64,000 bases of DNA from Neoarius graeffei (taxonomy: Eukaryota > Chordata > Actinopteri > Siluriformes > Ariidae), in NCBI RefSeq assembly GCF_027579695.1, contig NC_083577.1, forward strand, positions 31,485,198 to 31,549,197. Reading direction: 5' to 3'. Position 1 is the first letter of the stretch; every line of letters begins with the position of its first letter. The notes below the pieces were generated by a model. The model searched no databases, had not been told where the DNA came from, and saw only the letters and a program-made list of their open reading frames with translations. Both the position numbers and the translations under genes were made by a program. Shown piece after piece: positions 34,844-46,076 of the stretch.

Positions 34844-34965
34844 GTCTTACTTGGCTCAGCTGCCCCACTGCCTTTGCCAGTACCTGCTGCATCATCTGAA
34901 TCTTTTTTAAAATATTTATGCAGTGAGCCCCTGAGTCTCTTGGTTTCTTCCTCTCTTTTTCTCTT

Positions 34966-34994
34966 TTCTTTTCTTTTCTTTTCTTTTCTTTTCT
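34966..34994. repeat. (TTTTC)n microsatellite
   Basis: Five to six TTTTC units inside the outer hAT element. Confidence 0.9.
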
Positions 34995-35508
34995 GTGCTC
35001 CTGACTTGTGCATGTTGGCAAATGGCACGCACGCTGATTGTCGAAGCGCTATGATCGAACGATGTCGTTTTTTTCCCCTTAATCAAAGAGTCAGACCAAA
35101 CCATTTTTGCACTAGGGGTGGTAGGGGGTTCTTGACGCCTTTTTCAAAGACAATAAAGGCAAAAGATCTAGAAATCATTTATTGAATGCAAATATAGCAC
35201 ATTTCTCCCCCAAATCAACACATTTTGAAATGAAATAAAATAATCGCAACTTCATGAGAGCCCAGTTCTGCCCCCCCACTCCCCATTCCTGGGCCCGGGA
35301 CAACATACCCGTTTGTCCCCCCCTGTCGGCGGGCCTGCTCACACACACTTCCAGTCCATCATATTCATGCACTTCCCCTCTGGACTGCTTTTTGCACATT
35401 TGATGACAATGGCATGCCATCTTCATTCTGTGACCATTTATTGCACATTCCAGCACACAGTGTACAGCTTGGACATTTAAATAATTGATTTCATGGACTC
35501 TTTATATA

Positions 35509-36036
35509 CACTACCGTTCAAAAGTTTGGGGTCATTTTGAAATTTCCTTGTTTTTGAAAGAAAAGCACTGTTCTTTTCAATGAAGATCACTTTAAACTAA
35601 TCAGAAATACACTCTATACATTGCTAATGTGGTAAATGACTATTCTAGCTGCAAATGTCTGGTTTTTGGTGCAATATCTCCATAGGTGTATAGAGGCCCA
35701 TTTCCAGCAACTCTCACTCCAGTGTTCTAATGGTACAATGTGTTTGCTCATTGCCTCAGAAGGCTAATGGATGATTAGAAAACCCTTGTACAATCATGTT
35801 AGCACAGCTGAAAACAGTTGAGCTCTTTAGAGAAGCTATAAAACTGACCTTCCTTTGAACAGATTGAGTTTCTGGAGCATCACATTTGTGGTGTTGATTA
35901 AATGCTCAAAATGGCCAGAAAAATGTCTTGCCTATTTTTTCTATTCATTTTACAACTTATGGTGGTAAATAAAAGTGTGACTTTTCATGGAAAACACAAA
36001 ATTGTCTGGGTGACCCCAAACTTTTGAACGGTAGTG
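35509..36036. mobile_element. Tc1/mariner-type MITE, right arm only
   Basis: 528 bp between TA dinucleotides (35507-35508 and 36037-36038), with terminal inverted repeats beginning CACTACCGTTCAAAAGTTTG. There is no transposase. The left arm has the intact TA target at about 33070. Confidence 0.9.
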
Positions 36037-36038
36037 TA

Positions 36039-36240
36039 TGTTTATTTCTTTTTTTAATTGTATATTTTAGATTTCTCCATATTTTAATTCTCTTTATATT
36101 TCTACTTGTGTCTTTACAAATTTTCTTTTTTATTTTAACTGTTCAAGCACCAAACACCAAAGCAAATTCCTGGTAAATTCCAAATTCCTTGTGAGAATGT
36201 ACTTGGCAATAAACACAATTCTGATTCTAAATCTGATTCT
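36039..36240 (+). mobile_element. LINE 3' end upstream of TRIM D
   Basis: Mirror image of the LINE tail upstream of TRIM C, ending about 50 bp before the start codon. Confidence 0.65.
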
Positions 36241-36288
36241 GACAGTGAGCATTCAGACTGGAGAGAGCAACAGTAGCAGCGAAATAAA

Positions 36289-38087
36289 ATGGCTTCTAAG
36301 TTTTCAGAGGAGGATTTCTCCTGTATTGTGTGCAGTGAAATCTTCAAGGATCCTGTTCTTCTGCACTGCAGTCACAGTGTGTGTAAAGTGTGTTTGCAGC
36401 AGTTCTGGGAGACCAAAGGATCCAGAGAATGTCCTCTTTGTAGGAGGAAGTCATCTGTGGCGTATCCTCCCATAAACCTGGCCTTAAAGAACCTGTGTGA
36501 GATTTTCTTACAGGAGAGAAGTCCGAGATCTTCATCAGGGTCTGAAACAGTCTGCAGTCTGCACAGTAAGAAACTCAAACTCTTCTGTCTGGATCATCAA
36601 CAGCCGGTGTGTTTGGTGTGTCGAGATTCAGGAAAACACACCAACCACAAATTCTGCCCCATTGATGAGGCAGTAACAGACTGTAAGGTAAATAAAATGG
36701 ACATATGAACTCATGGGTCACATGTGAACAAATGCTGTTGTTCATAATTATGACAATTACTTTGCAATCAATTTAGTTTATCTGAGTTAAAGTAATATCT
36801 AAAACACAGTCTCCATACAGCGTGTTAATTTATTTCAGGAGGAGCTCAAAACTGCACTGAAGCCCCTACAGGAGAAACTGAAGATCTTTAAAGACTGTAA
36901 ACTGAACTGGAGTCAGACTGCAGAACATATAAAGGTTAGAATCAATAACATGGGTTTAATATTCTCTTTATATTTTGGTTCACTGCATGTTCAGTTATAT
37001 TTCACTTGATTTTCTCTTCACTGCAGATTCAGGCCCAACACACAGAGCGTCAGATTAAGGAGGAGTTTGAGAAGCTTCACCAGTTTCTACGAGATGAAGA
37101 GGCAGTCAGGATCACTGCACTGAGAGAGGAAGAGGAGCAGAAGAGTCAGATGATGAAGGAAAAGATTGAGAAGCTGAGCAAAGATATATGCTCTCTTTCA
37201 GACATGATCGGAGCCGTAGAAGAAGAAATGAGAGCTGAAGACATTTCATTGCTACAAGTGAGGGTCATTTAGTCAGTATTTATACTGTGAGAAAGTAAAA
37301 CTTCTTTCCATCATCAGAAACGTCACATTTCAGTGGTGTAAAAATGTAAATCATATCCACTGATATTTGCTTTGTTTTACAGAACTACAAGGCCACAGTG
37401 AAAAGGTGAGTGATGTGCTTCCTGTCTCTCTCACTCTCTGTGTTCACTCTCTGAATCCAAACCCACAGCAACACTGACTCCTGAATGTTTTTGCAGAGCC
37501 CAGAGCACACTGCAGCATCCAGAGGAGCTTTCAGGAGCACTGATCCATGTGGCAAAACATCTGGCCAACCTGCAGTTCAGAGTCTGGGAGAAGATGCAGT
37601 CCACTGTCCAATACAGTAAGACTCTTAACTCTGTGTGTGTAGCTAGAACATGTACAATCTTTCTTTCTTTCTTTTTCTTTCTTAGTATCTCTAATGTGGT
37701 CATTATCATGACATGTTTTATTTGTATACTGTTTTGGAATTATATTATTACTAATATTATTCACCTTTCATGTTGAACTCATGTAATGTAAGGGAAGTTT
37801 TATTTTGAAAAGCTTCTATTTCCATCAGACTGTTCAGTGTTTGAAGTGTGAGCAGAGGGACTGAGTGAAAAAATGGAGCGTTTCAGCAGCTTACAAAAGT
37901 TTTAGTTACAGTTATTATAAAGATTGTTTACATTTGTCATTTAAACAAATACAAAAAAGGACACAAGGCATGTTATTAACTTATTCATGTTTATTAATGA
38001 ACTTTTTAATTCCAGTTCTCATTTATTTGGTTTTGGCAAATGTTAGCTAGTTCCATGCTAATGTAATGATTAAATTAGATGAGTAAA

Positions 38088-38152
<65 letters not shown>

Positions 38153-38700
38153 CACCTGTAACTCTGGACCCCAACACTGCTCATCCTGGACTCATTGTAT
38201 CTGATGATCTGAAAAGTGTGAGACGCAGCGATGAGGAACAGAAACTTCCTGATAATCCAGAGAGATTTCGTGATAACTATCGGTGCATCCTGGGGTCTGA
38301 GGGCTTTAACTCAGGGACACACTGCTGGGATGTGGAAGTTGGAGACGGTACATGGTGGAGTGTGGGTGTGATGACAGAATCTGCTCAGAGGAAGGGGCCG
38401 ATAATCTCTAGAAGTGGAGTCTGGTGTGTGGGGTATTATGATGGTAAATATTTTGCAGGTTCTACACCACATCCAGTCACAAATCTCTCAGTAGCACAGA
38501 AACTCCAGAGGATCAGAGTGAAGCTGGACTGGGACAGAGGAAAACTGTCATTCTCCAACCCTCTCGCTAACAAACACTTACATACTTTAACACACACATT
38601 TACTGATAAATTACTGCCATTCTTACATGTTAATCATAAAGAATCTCCTCTAAAGATCCTCCCACTTCAGTGCTCTGTAAGCGTGAATCAGATCTGTTAG
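36289..38700 (+). CDS. TRIM copy D: RING/B-box/coiled-coil/B30.2 E3 ligase, intact
   Basis: Six exons: 36289-36687, 36839-36934, 37027-37257, 37383-37405, 37497-37615 and 38153-38700. All borders are GT-AG. The lengths (399, 96, 231, 23, 119, 548 bp) are identical to copy B and give 471 residues ending in a TAG at 38698-38700. The RING is C3HC4 (C12 to C51), B-box 2 ligands run from C89 to H120, exons 2-5 form the coiled coil (about residues 134-290), and PRY/SPRY occupies residues 291-471 with [19 protein letters not shown] and WWSVGV. The start has a good context (AAAATGG). Inferred role: cytosolic RING ubiquitin ligase of the TRIM35/39-like class, probably in innate immunity. Both D and B look functional. 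Expression cannot be judged. Confidence 0.9.
38091..38146. repeat. (GT)28 at TRIM D splice acceptor
   Basis: A perfect GT run ending 6 bp before the B30.2 exon, where the polypyrimidine tract would be. Confidence 0.95.
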
Positions 38701-38869
38701 AGCTCATTGTTTTCTTCCAGTTCATTCATAAAATATTGCAGATTGAAATATTAATGTTTTTGTCTCTGTCCTTTTTCCCCTTTGGAATTTGCAAAGCACA
38801 CATTGTGATATTTTTTCAATGAATCACCTCAAAATATTTGCAGAATATCTTGAAATAATTAATTAACTG

Positions 38870-39990
38870 AAATAAAAAGATATCATGATATATTTTCAAA
38901 GTATGAGGAAGTCAAAATAATAAGTTAAGCAATGACGTACTATCTTGAAATAACAAGGTATTAACTCCGAATAAGGACATCACATTTCATTAAAATCACA
39001 AGTGTGTTGAAATGTAGACTGAGATGAAAATATTATTTATTTTTATTGATCACTTTAAATTGATTTCAATGTTGTTTCAACATTAACCGAGGATGTAAAA
39101 GTGATGAAGAATCAACATGATTCAATGAAACTGTTTGGTTGCTGTCTGTTGTAGGACTGTTAGTTTTTGTTCTGTCTGTACCGGAGGAGATCAGATTGAT
39201 AAAGTATAATCTAGGAATGTGGACCTCTGCCGCCTCAGAGATTCTGCCTCATGGATATCCGGGAGCAAGCAGTCACTGAGACAGACACAGCTGTTCAGAG
39301 ATGTTTCTCATTTTATTGGAAGACAAACATGAGTATATATATTCACATTCAAGAGTGTTGTAGCTATGTGATTGGATGATATGATTGATGAAGCTAAGTT
39401 ATCTATGTATGACAGGGTGAAATGGGTGATGAAACATTACATCTCTGGTTTTGACTCCACTACTTAAGCATTTAAATAACCAAAAGAACTAGCAGTCAAA
39501 ACAGCTTGTACCAATTTCAAGCATACCGTACCAAACATATGTCTATCACACAGAAATAATGTAAATAATAGAACCTTCGACCTAAGTTCAGGAAGATGTT
39601 CTGTTTAATAAATAATGTACATAAATATTTACTGAGGGGAGGGTGGTGCAATGTATTTTAAAGTGGTTGCTGATGTAATGTGAGTTCTGAGATGGGTTTT
39701 CACTACATTTCCCAGAGTGCACCACATACTTTTTTTTTTTTTTTGCATTTCCCATCTTGCAGGTTTTGTTTTGTTCTGGCAGTTCATTTGGAAACTGGGT
39801 TGCGAGTGTATCAGACATCTTCTGAGCACTTTAAATATCCAAGAGCTGCCAACCAAACCTAGGGTTGTCACATTCCATGCAAAAAAATTTAAAAACGCCA
39901 AACACAGCGGGGCACCGCTTCTAGGTGCCTCAACCACCACAAGCCCAGTGATGCGCCAGTGGTGGTAAATCATAACTTAAATCATAGTCT
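38870..39990. other. Arm-shared non-coding sequence
   Basis: Mirror of the left-arm blocks 26370-26504, 28233-28588 and 28733-29165. Minus-strand frames such as 39629-39973 have no domain I recognise and are interrupted in the other arm. Confidence 0.4.
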
Positions 39991-40394
39991 CAACTGCAAA
40001 AAACTGAAAACTAAATTTGAGGAGAAACTTCCTTAATAAAAGTGAAATTATCTTGCTGCACGGACAGATAACTTTACTTGACAAGACAACTTGGAATAAA
40101 TTGGTTACAATCTAGAACTAGTTTTAATAATCTCAGAGTTGGTGTCTTGTATTCTTCTAATAGGAAATGCTATAGTTTGAACTATATTCAAGATATTCTA
40201 ACTTGTTAAGATATCATTTTTGCAGTGTAGAAGAATACAGACACCAATTCTGAGATTATTAAATCTAGTTCTAGATTGTAACCAACTTATTCCAAGATGT
40301 CTTGTCAAGTAAAATTATCGGTCCGTGCAGCAAGGTAATTTCACTAGTATTAAATAATTTTTTCCTCAAATTCAGTTTTCAGTTTGTTGCAGTG
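39991..40394. mobile_element. CACTGCAA-type palindromic MITE, right-arm copy
   Basis: About 404 bp with ends CAACTGCAAAAAACTG and (minus strand) CACTGCAACAAACTG and long inverted arms. This is the intact counterpart of 25640-26345. Confidence 0.7.
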
Positions 40395-40865
40395 TAAATA
40401 TTAAGATTCATATTTAATCGTTAAAGTGCTTTTTTGCAAATGGACATTAGAAATAAACTAAATGGATAACTTTTCAGTTAGAAAACTGAAACGGCTTAAC
40501 AGTTTTTAAATAAGTATTCCTCACTGTGAAGTTTATAAGTGCCACAATGATGCTAAAAAGAAAGCACAAGCTGGAACTAGACTGCACTTCCACAGACAAA
40601 ATACAAAGTGTCACCGACAAAAACTGAATCAGAAATGAAACATCGCACTGCAAGATCTTTTTTACATGATCTTTTTTTCCAGAACAGGACTGCTCAAAGT
40701 TGAGAATGATCAAGAGGTCACTCTTCATAAGCTCCACGGAGCACGTGTTCCTGCTGTCATTCCATTTGTTGGTCATTCTGGAAAAGATCCTTTCCACATA
40801 TCCAGTGGATGCTGTGATGCTCAGGATGTGGCTGATGATGGTCAGCATGTTAGGCAGTTCAGCTA

Positions 40866-42006
40866 GTTCAAGTTCAAGTCAACTTTATTGTCAACAATGC
40901 CATATGTGCAGGACATACAGAGAATTGAAATTGCGTTTCCCTCTTATCCGCAGTACAAACAGTAATAAACATGAAATATAAAATATAGGTACAAGGTATA
41001 AACTATAAAAAGGAAAAAAGGGGGGAGGGAAAAAACGGGGGGGGGGGGGGTTACACACACAAGCTAAAACTATCTAAGAAAAGACAAGACAGTGGCAATC
41101 CAGAAAGTGCAAATGTGGCAGTGTGAACAGAATTAACGGTATAAATTTAAATGTGACGAATGACAATATAAACAGAATGAACAATGTAAACGGGAACAGC
41201 AGTCTGACATTATAGTAATTATCAGTATAAATATAAATAAATAAATGGCAGTTTGAGCAGAATTTTCAGTGTAAGTATAAATATGGCAGATATGACAGTA
41301 TTAACAGTGTAGCAGTGAAGTCTATCAAAGATTAAAGATGTATAAAGTGTAAACAGTGTTGTAAATAGTTTTTATATAGTGCAATTAACTATTAAAAAAA
41401 GGCAGTATGAGCATAATTTTCAGTGTAAGTATAAATATGGCAGATATGTGAAAAGTGTAAACAGTGTTCTAAACAGTTTCTATATAGTGCAATTAAGAAA
41501 AAAAAACGTGTAGACAGTATTGTAAACAGTTTTAACATAGCGCAATTGAATTCCGTTACAGTTCGTTAAAGTGGCTGGTGACATTTGGTTTGTGTATTAA
41601 GGGAAGGGGGTACTGGCCTGGGAGGGAGTTCAGCATCCTGACGGCTTGGTGGATGAAGCTGTCTCTCAGTCTGCTGGTTCTCGCCCGGAGGCTTCTCATT
41701 CTCCTCCCAGAAGGCAGGAGGCTGAAGAAGTGGTGGTTGGGATGGGTGGAGTCGCCCACAATGCTGAGTGCTCTGCAGGCCAGGCGTGTGTTGTAAATAT
41801 CCTGAAGGGAGGGTAGGGGGACACCGATGATCTTCTCAGCTGCTTTCACTATGCGCTGCAGGGTCTTCCGGCAGGACGCAGTACAGCCGCCGTACCACAC
41901 AGTGATGCAGCTGGTCAGGATGCTCTCAGTGGTTCCGCAGTAGAAGGTCTGCATGATAGGGGCTGGTGCTCTAGCTCTTTTCAGTCTGCAGAGGAAGTAG
42001 AGGTGA
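40866..42006 (-). mobile_element. L2-type LINE 3' fragment inserted in the hAT gene
   Basis: 5'-truncated LINE in minus orientation with AGCTA repeats at 40861-40865 and 42007-42011. The left arm lacks it. Its 3' end (40866-40930) is the common fish type, with AGTCAACTTTATTGTCAA on the plus strand. Confidence 0.85.
41556..41954 (-). pseudogene. LINE reverse transcriptase C-terminus
   Basis: 132 codons with FYCGTTESILTSCITVWY, LPSLQDIYNTRLACRA and LLPSGRRMRSLRARTSR, the conserved end of L2-clade fish LINE reverse transcriptases. The catalytic domain is missing by truncation. It belongs to a different family from the LINE fragments near the TRIM genes. Confidence 0.8.
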
Positions 42007-43139
42007 AGCTACTTGAAAGAGAGCCACCCATCTGGCAGCCACATTTTTGGGCTTCCATTCATCTGGTGCACCTTCTCTGAGCCCCTTCAGAATGGTATTT
42101 GCTGTGATGTATTCATCACAAAGTTCATCCATGTTAATTTTTTGATGAGGTTGAGCTTATTAGTGACCCTCTCAGTGTCACTGAAGGAAAACATGCCATG
42201 GTACAGAAAGAGAGGTTGCAGGGAGAACAGCCAGTTGTCCTCTGAAAAGTTGAGCCATTTTTCAATGCATGAGATTGCGGTGTTGAAAAATGCAGTGAAA
42301 TCGGTCCTTGCCTTGTTTGAATCATGTGGGATGAGACGCTACAGCTTCACTTTTGTTAAGTAGCCATAAAACTGTTCATCTTTTCTCTGTGTGAGTTTTT
42401 GCTTGAAGGTAAACATGATGAAATAACTGAACACAGGTGGTTGAATCACTTTCCAGCTTCTTTACAAATTCCTCAAAGAGGGAGAGTATGTTATTGCAGA
42501 AGAGGAGGTAAACCTCCACGTCATCAGCATCTTCCTCAGAGGACTTTTCACTGAGCTTTAACAAAGCTCTGATGTCTCTGGGACACTCTCCCACCCAGTA
42601 AGACCTGAGAGCAGTCCAGGTCCGAATAAGCTGGGAGATGGCTGGATTCAGGGACAGCCACCTTGTTGAAACATGCTGCAGAATCTCCTGGAACGCCACA
42701 TCACAAAATTGGCAACTCTTTGAAGGATTCCCTTCATTTAGCAGATGTGGAGAAGTGGTCATAGACATTTTCCCACATCTACAGTGAGCTGGTTAAGAGC
42801 ATGCTTCACCGTGTTGTGCATAATATGGGCATGGCAGTTACCTTGCAGCAGATCTTTTTACTTTTTCTTGAGCTTGGTGAAGACAGAGTTGCGGATGCCG
42901 TAAGTTACAGAAGTATTGTCTGCACAAAATGCTGTAACTTGCTCTAATCATAAGCCAAATTTATCAAGGGATTGCTGTATGCCATCTATAATCCTAGCAG
43001 CTGGCTCATCTGCATTCTCTCTGAAATCAATCATTTTGTTGCAGATCCCACTGTAGGTGTAATTAATGATTATGTGTATTTAGGTTGGTATAAGTGATCA
43101 ATCTTTAATAATTAAATGGATTCAATCACATTGAATCGT

Positions 43140-43300
43140 TTAATTTGACTCATTTGAATTGAATCCTACCATGAAATCAGTCTCATTGAATCGTTTGAAA
43201 TGAATCATTCAAATGAATTATTCAAGTGAATCATTCAAATGAATCATCCAGTGAATCATCCAGTGAATCATCCAGTGAATCATTTAGTGAATCATACCAG
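43140..43300. repeat. GAATCATYCA-type tandem repeat
   Basis: Degenerate repeats of GAATCATTCAAAT, then GAATCATCCAGT, inside the LTR-like element. Confidence 0.85.
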
Positions 43301-43758
43301 TATTTGATATAACTCAGAATTTTGATCACTTACCAAGCTGCATCCAATTTCCACTTACACCTTAATAGTTCTTTTGCGATGTGGGCGACTTCAAAGTATC
43401 GAAACAGCAGACAGACACCACACAAAATTCCAATAATAATGTTTATTATAACAAAGATAAAAAGTAAAAATAAAAGGAAGGGAAAAAAAAAAAGAAATTT
43501 GAATAATTGAATGGCAGCAGAATGAAATCTTCCATGAACAGAATGTGTGTGTGTGTGTGTGTGTAGAAGTGTGTGTAAGCAGATTTAGCTTTGTAAGCTA
43601 ACTGGACAAAGGAATTGCTAGCTAACCATGTGCTTTTCAAGTGGTTAGCTTGTAGGCTAGCTGGACAAAGGGATGCTAGCTAGCATGTGCTTTTCCAGGC
43701 CTAGTGTGTGTGATAAAACTAAAGTTAACAATTAAAATACATTCAAAAGGTCATCCTT

Positions 43759-43761
<3 letters not shown>

Positions 43762-43794
<33 letters not shown>
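43762..43794. repeat. (TA)n microsatellite
   Basis: About 16 TA units inside the LTR-like element. Confidence 0.95.
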
Positions 43795-43796
<2 letters not shown>

Positions 43797-45164
43797 TTTA
43801 AATGTAGGCACAGGAGAATTTGCTATAAAGGTTGAATTGAAATCAGGACTTGTGATTTTTATCTAAAGATGAGATACAGGACCTCGTGTTCAAAACTTAG
43901 TATGTGGGGGAAGGGGCCCACATGTCTCCTTGGAGAACAAAGGGAGCTGGCTCTGCTTTCTTGCTAAGCATGCATGAGCCCAGTGGATAGACCAAAGTTT
44001 TTCAGGCCGCTCACCCCCTAGCTCTATAGTATTATTTGACCTACTGAAATCTTAATGAGGTCAGGATATGTGTGAGTAATGAAATTAGAATGTTAAAAAG
44101 GAAAAGAGAGAGAGAACATGCAAAAACTTATTGATTAACCAATTTAAATCAACAAACAAATGATAGAGAACCAAAATTCAGTGTATACACTTCATTTAAC
44201 TTCATATAACTTCACATTAAGTGAATAACTAATTCCTAAGACTTAATCTTTTTGCCCAATGCCTGTTCTTACTGCAAAAAGTCTCGTCTTCTGTAGAAAG
44301 GAGAGTCTCTGTCTGGAGGAGTAGGCTCGAGGAGGCTGGAAGCGCTTCGGTGAGGAAGAGAGGAGTTTCTTTCTAGAAGCTTCGTAGCTGACGAGAAGAA
44401 AGCTCTGATCAGACAGGGTTAGGACGGTCCAGCCGCTCCCAACACCAATAAAACTGCCTTTTTGGTTGCAGTCTAGTACGTACTGAAAGAATAACTGAAA
44501 ACCAGTTTATAACTCGCTTGAGTTAAAGCGCGCGTGTTTCCGGAGTCTACCGTGATCAAGGGTAGCCAGGAGGAGGAAAACGCGCTGGAAGCATGGATCT
44601 TGCAAGAAAGAGTCAAGGTTTCGGACGGTCCAATAACGAGTGTCTCTTTTTAGGTCCGTTCCGCTCGGGGTCAGACACGAAAGAGAGCGAGATGGCGTAT
44701 TTCCAAGTCCTTTGGAATGCTGAAAGAATGTGATGTACGTGATCCCGCCCAGGCGTGACGTAGGTCAACGCGGAAGTTGGCTGGGAGTTGTAGTTCTTAG
44801 ACACAAGATGGCGTATGGTACCTACACCACTTTCTGACCTGAAGCATTGTACAGCAAGGGGAAACATCTTCGCCTTATTTAATGCATCAGTCTGTATTGA
44901 GAATAGGATGGGTTTACCTGATGTTAAAACATCAACAACATCAGTCCTGCCTTTGGAGCAAGGACATCTTTGGCCATTGCTTCTGCCTTTGTTTTCTGGA
45001 GAGACATTTTCTGTCTGATTTTGGAGTCTTGCAGAATCTTATGGTTGAGCTTGTGTCCACAGTCAAGACTATTATATTCATTCATTCATTCATTCATTCA
45101 TTCAACCATTCAGTTTTATAGTATTGCCTACTGTTAATCCATTCATATATATTTTTTATTAATC

Positions 45165-45555
45165 TTTTTTGAGGATAATCCAGCCACTGGGGGTGCATAA
45201 GCATACTCTTGGTGCCAGTCCCAAGCCTGGATAAATTGGAGAGGGTTGCGTCAGGAAGGGCATCCAGCATAAAACTGTGCCAAATCTAACATGCAGAATG
45301 AAAAGAGAAATACCATACTGGATCGGTCAGGACCCGGGTTAACAATGACCGCCTCCGGTACTGTTGGTCAACAGGGTGCCGGTGGAAAGTGTGCTACTGT
45401 TGCACCAAAACGGAGAAGGAGAAAGAGAGGGGGAGGCATGTTAAGAGAGAGCATGAAAGATGGAAGGGAAGGAGCTTAGAATTGAGGGTAGGAACACTGA
45501 ATGTGGGAACATTGACTGGCAGAGCGGGAGTGTTAGCAGGTATGATGGAAAGAAG
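45165..45555 (+). pseudogene. RTE-like LINE 5' region and start of endonuclease
   Basis: The leader contains GGAAGGGCATCC and GCCTCCGGTACTG. It is followed by a frame with LRVGTLNVGTLTGRAG, the beginning of the apurinic endonuclease domain of RTE-type LINEs. Coding breaks off at 45555 where a CACTA element is inserted, and 24 bp of it reappear at 47828-47851. Confidence 0.7.
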
Positions 45556-46076
45556 CACTGCAAAAAATGGCCTTTCAAAAATAAGAAATAAAAGATTAAA
45601 ACAAAGCATATTTGCTTGAATCAGGTGAAAAAAAATCTGCCAATGGAGCTAGTCAAATTTGACTTGGTAAGATTTCTTAAAGCAAGATGAAAAATCTAAC
45701 CTGTTTTTAGATGAAATAATTCCAAAATAAGATTGGGGAACTTATTATGCAAGATCTGATTAACTCAAAATAGTTCTTATAACGAGATCGTACTTCTTAC
45801 ATTTAGCCATTCAAGTCATTTTTATTTATTTCATTTTAAGGGTATTTCACTTAAATTCATGACAAAGTCTTAGCAGTAAAAACTGAATTTAAGATAAATA
45901 TACTAATATTAGGATTGTTAAATTCTACAACTAAGCATTGCTAGCTTAAAAGATTCTCCTTTTGTGACCTGTAATTAGTAAAATACTCTAGATATGAGAC
46001 CAGAGACCATCTTGAATCAAGTTGACGACATGTGTAGCATTGCAACAAGTTTATTTTTTTTCCCATTTCAACATTC

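Larger units (their letters stand above)
33485..35337. mobile_element. hAT element, 1.85 kb, 8-bp TSD, right arm only
   Basis: Flanked by CTCACACA at 33477-33484 and 35338-35345. Terminal inverted repeats are CAGGGCCGCTGACAG and CAGGCCCGCCGACAG. No long transposase frame remains. A second hAT element is nested at 34022-34843. Confidence 0.88.
43052..44826 (+). mobile_element. 1.8-kb LTR-like insertion, 4-bp TSD, right arm only
   Basis: 1775 bp starting TGTAGGT and ending ACCTACA, a 7-bp inverted end of TG...CA type, flanked by CCAC at 43048-43051 and 44827-44830. AATAAA lies at 44447. No coding region is seen. These features suggest a solo LTR of an endogenous-retrovirus-like or other LTR element. 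The matching left-arm site (about 24225) is uninterrupted. The family was not recognised. Confidence 0.6.
40640..45020 (-). pseudogene. hAT-like transposase, decayed and twice interrupted (right-arm copy)
   Basis: Minus-strand copy of the same gene as 24010-25361. The central block 42376-42768 (HVSTRWLSLNPAISQLIRTW) is open for 130 codons, longer than in the left arm. The C-terminal block is 40700-40860 (GYVERIFSRMTNKWNDSRN), and the N-terminal part is 42780-43047 plus 44831-45020. A LINE (40866-42006) and a 1.8-kb LTR-like element (43052-44826) split it. Stops and frameshifts remain in the N-terminal third. Confidence 0.7.
23540..45150. repeat. Giant inverted repeat (palindrome), about 21.6 kb
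   Basis: Left arm about 23540-33340, right arm about 33371-45150, spacer 33341-33370. Matching blocks in opposite orientation include the outer ends (23540-23600 with 45060-45150), the hAT-like transposase (23990-25400 with 40640-45020), a CACTGCAA MITE (25640-26345 with 39991-40394), a 28730-29165 block (with 39060-39500), TRIM C with TRIM D, and the LINE fragment at the centre. The arms differ by point changes and by at least ten large insertions. Confidence 0.88.
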
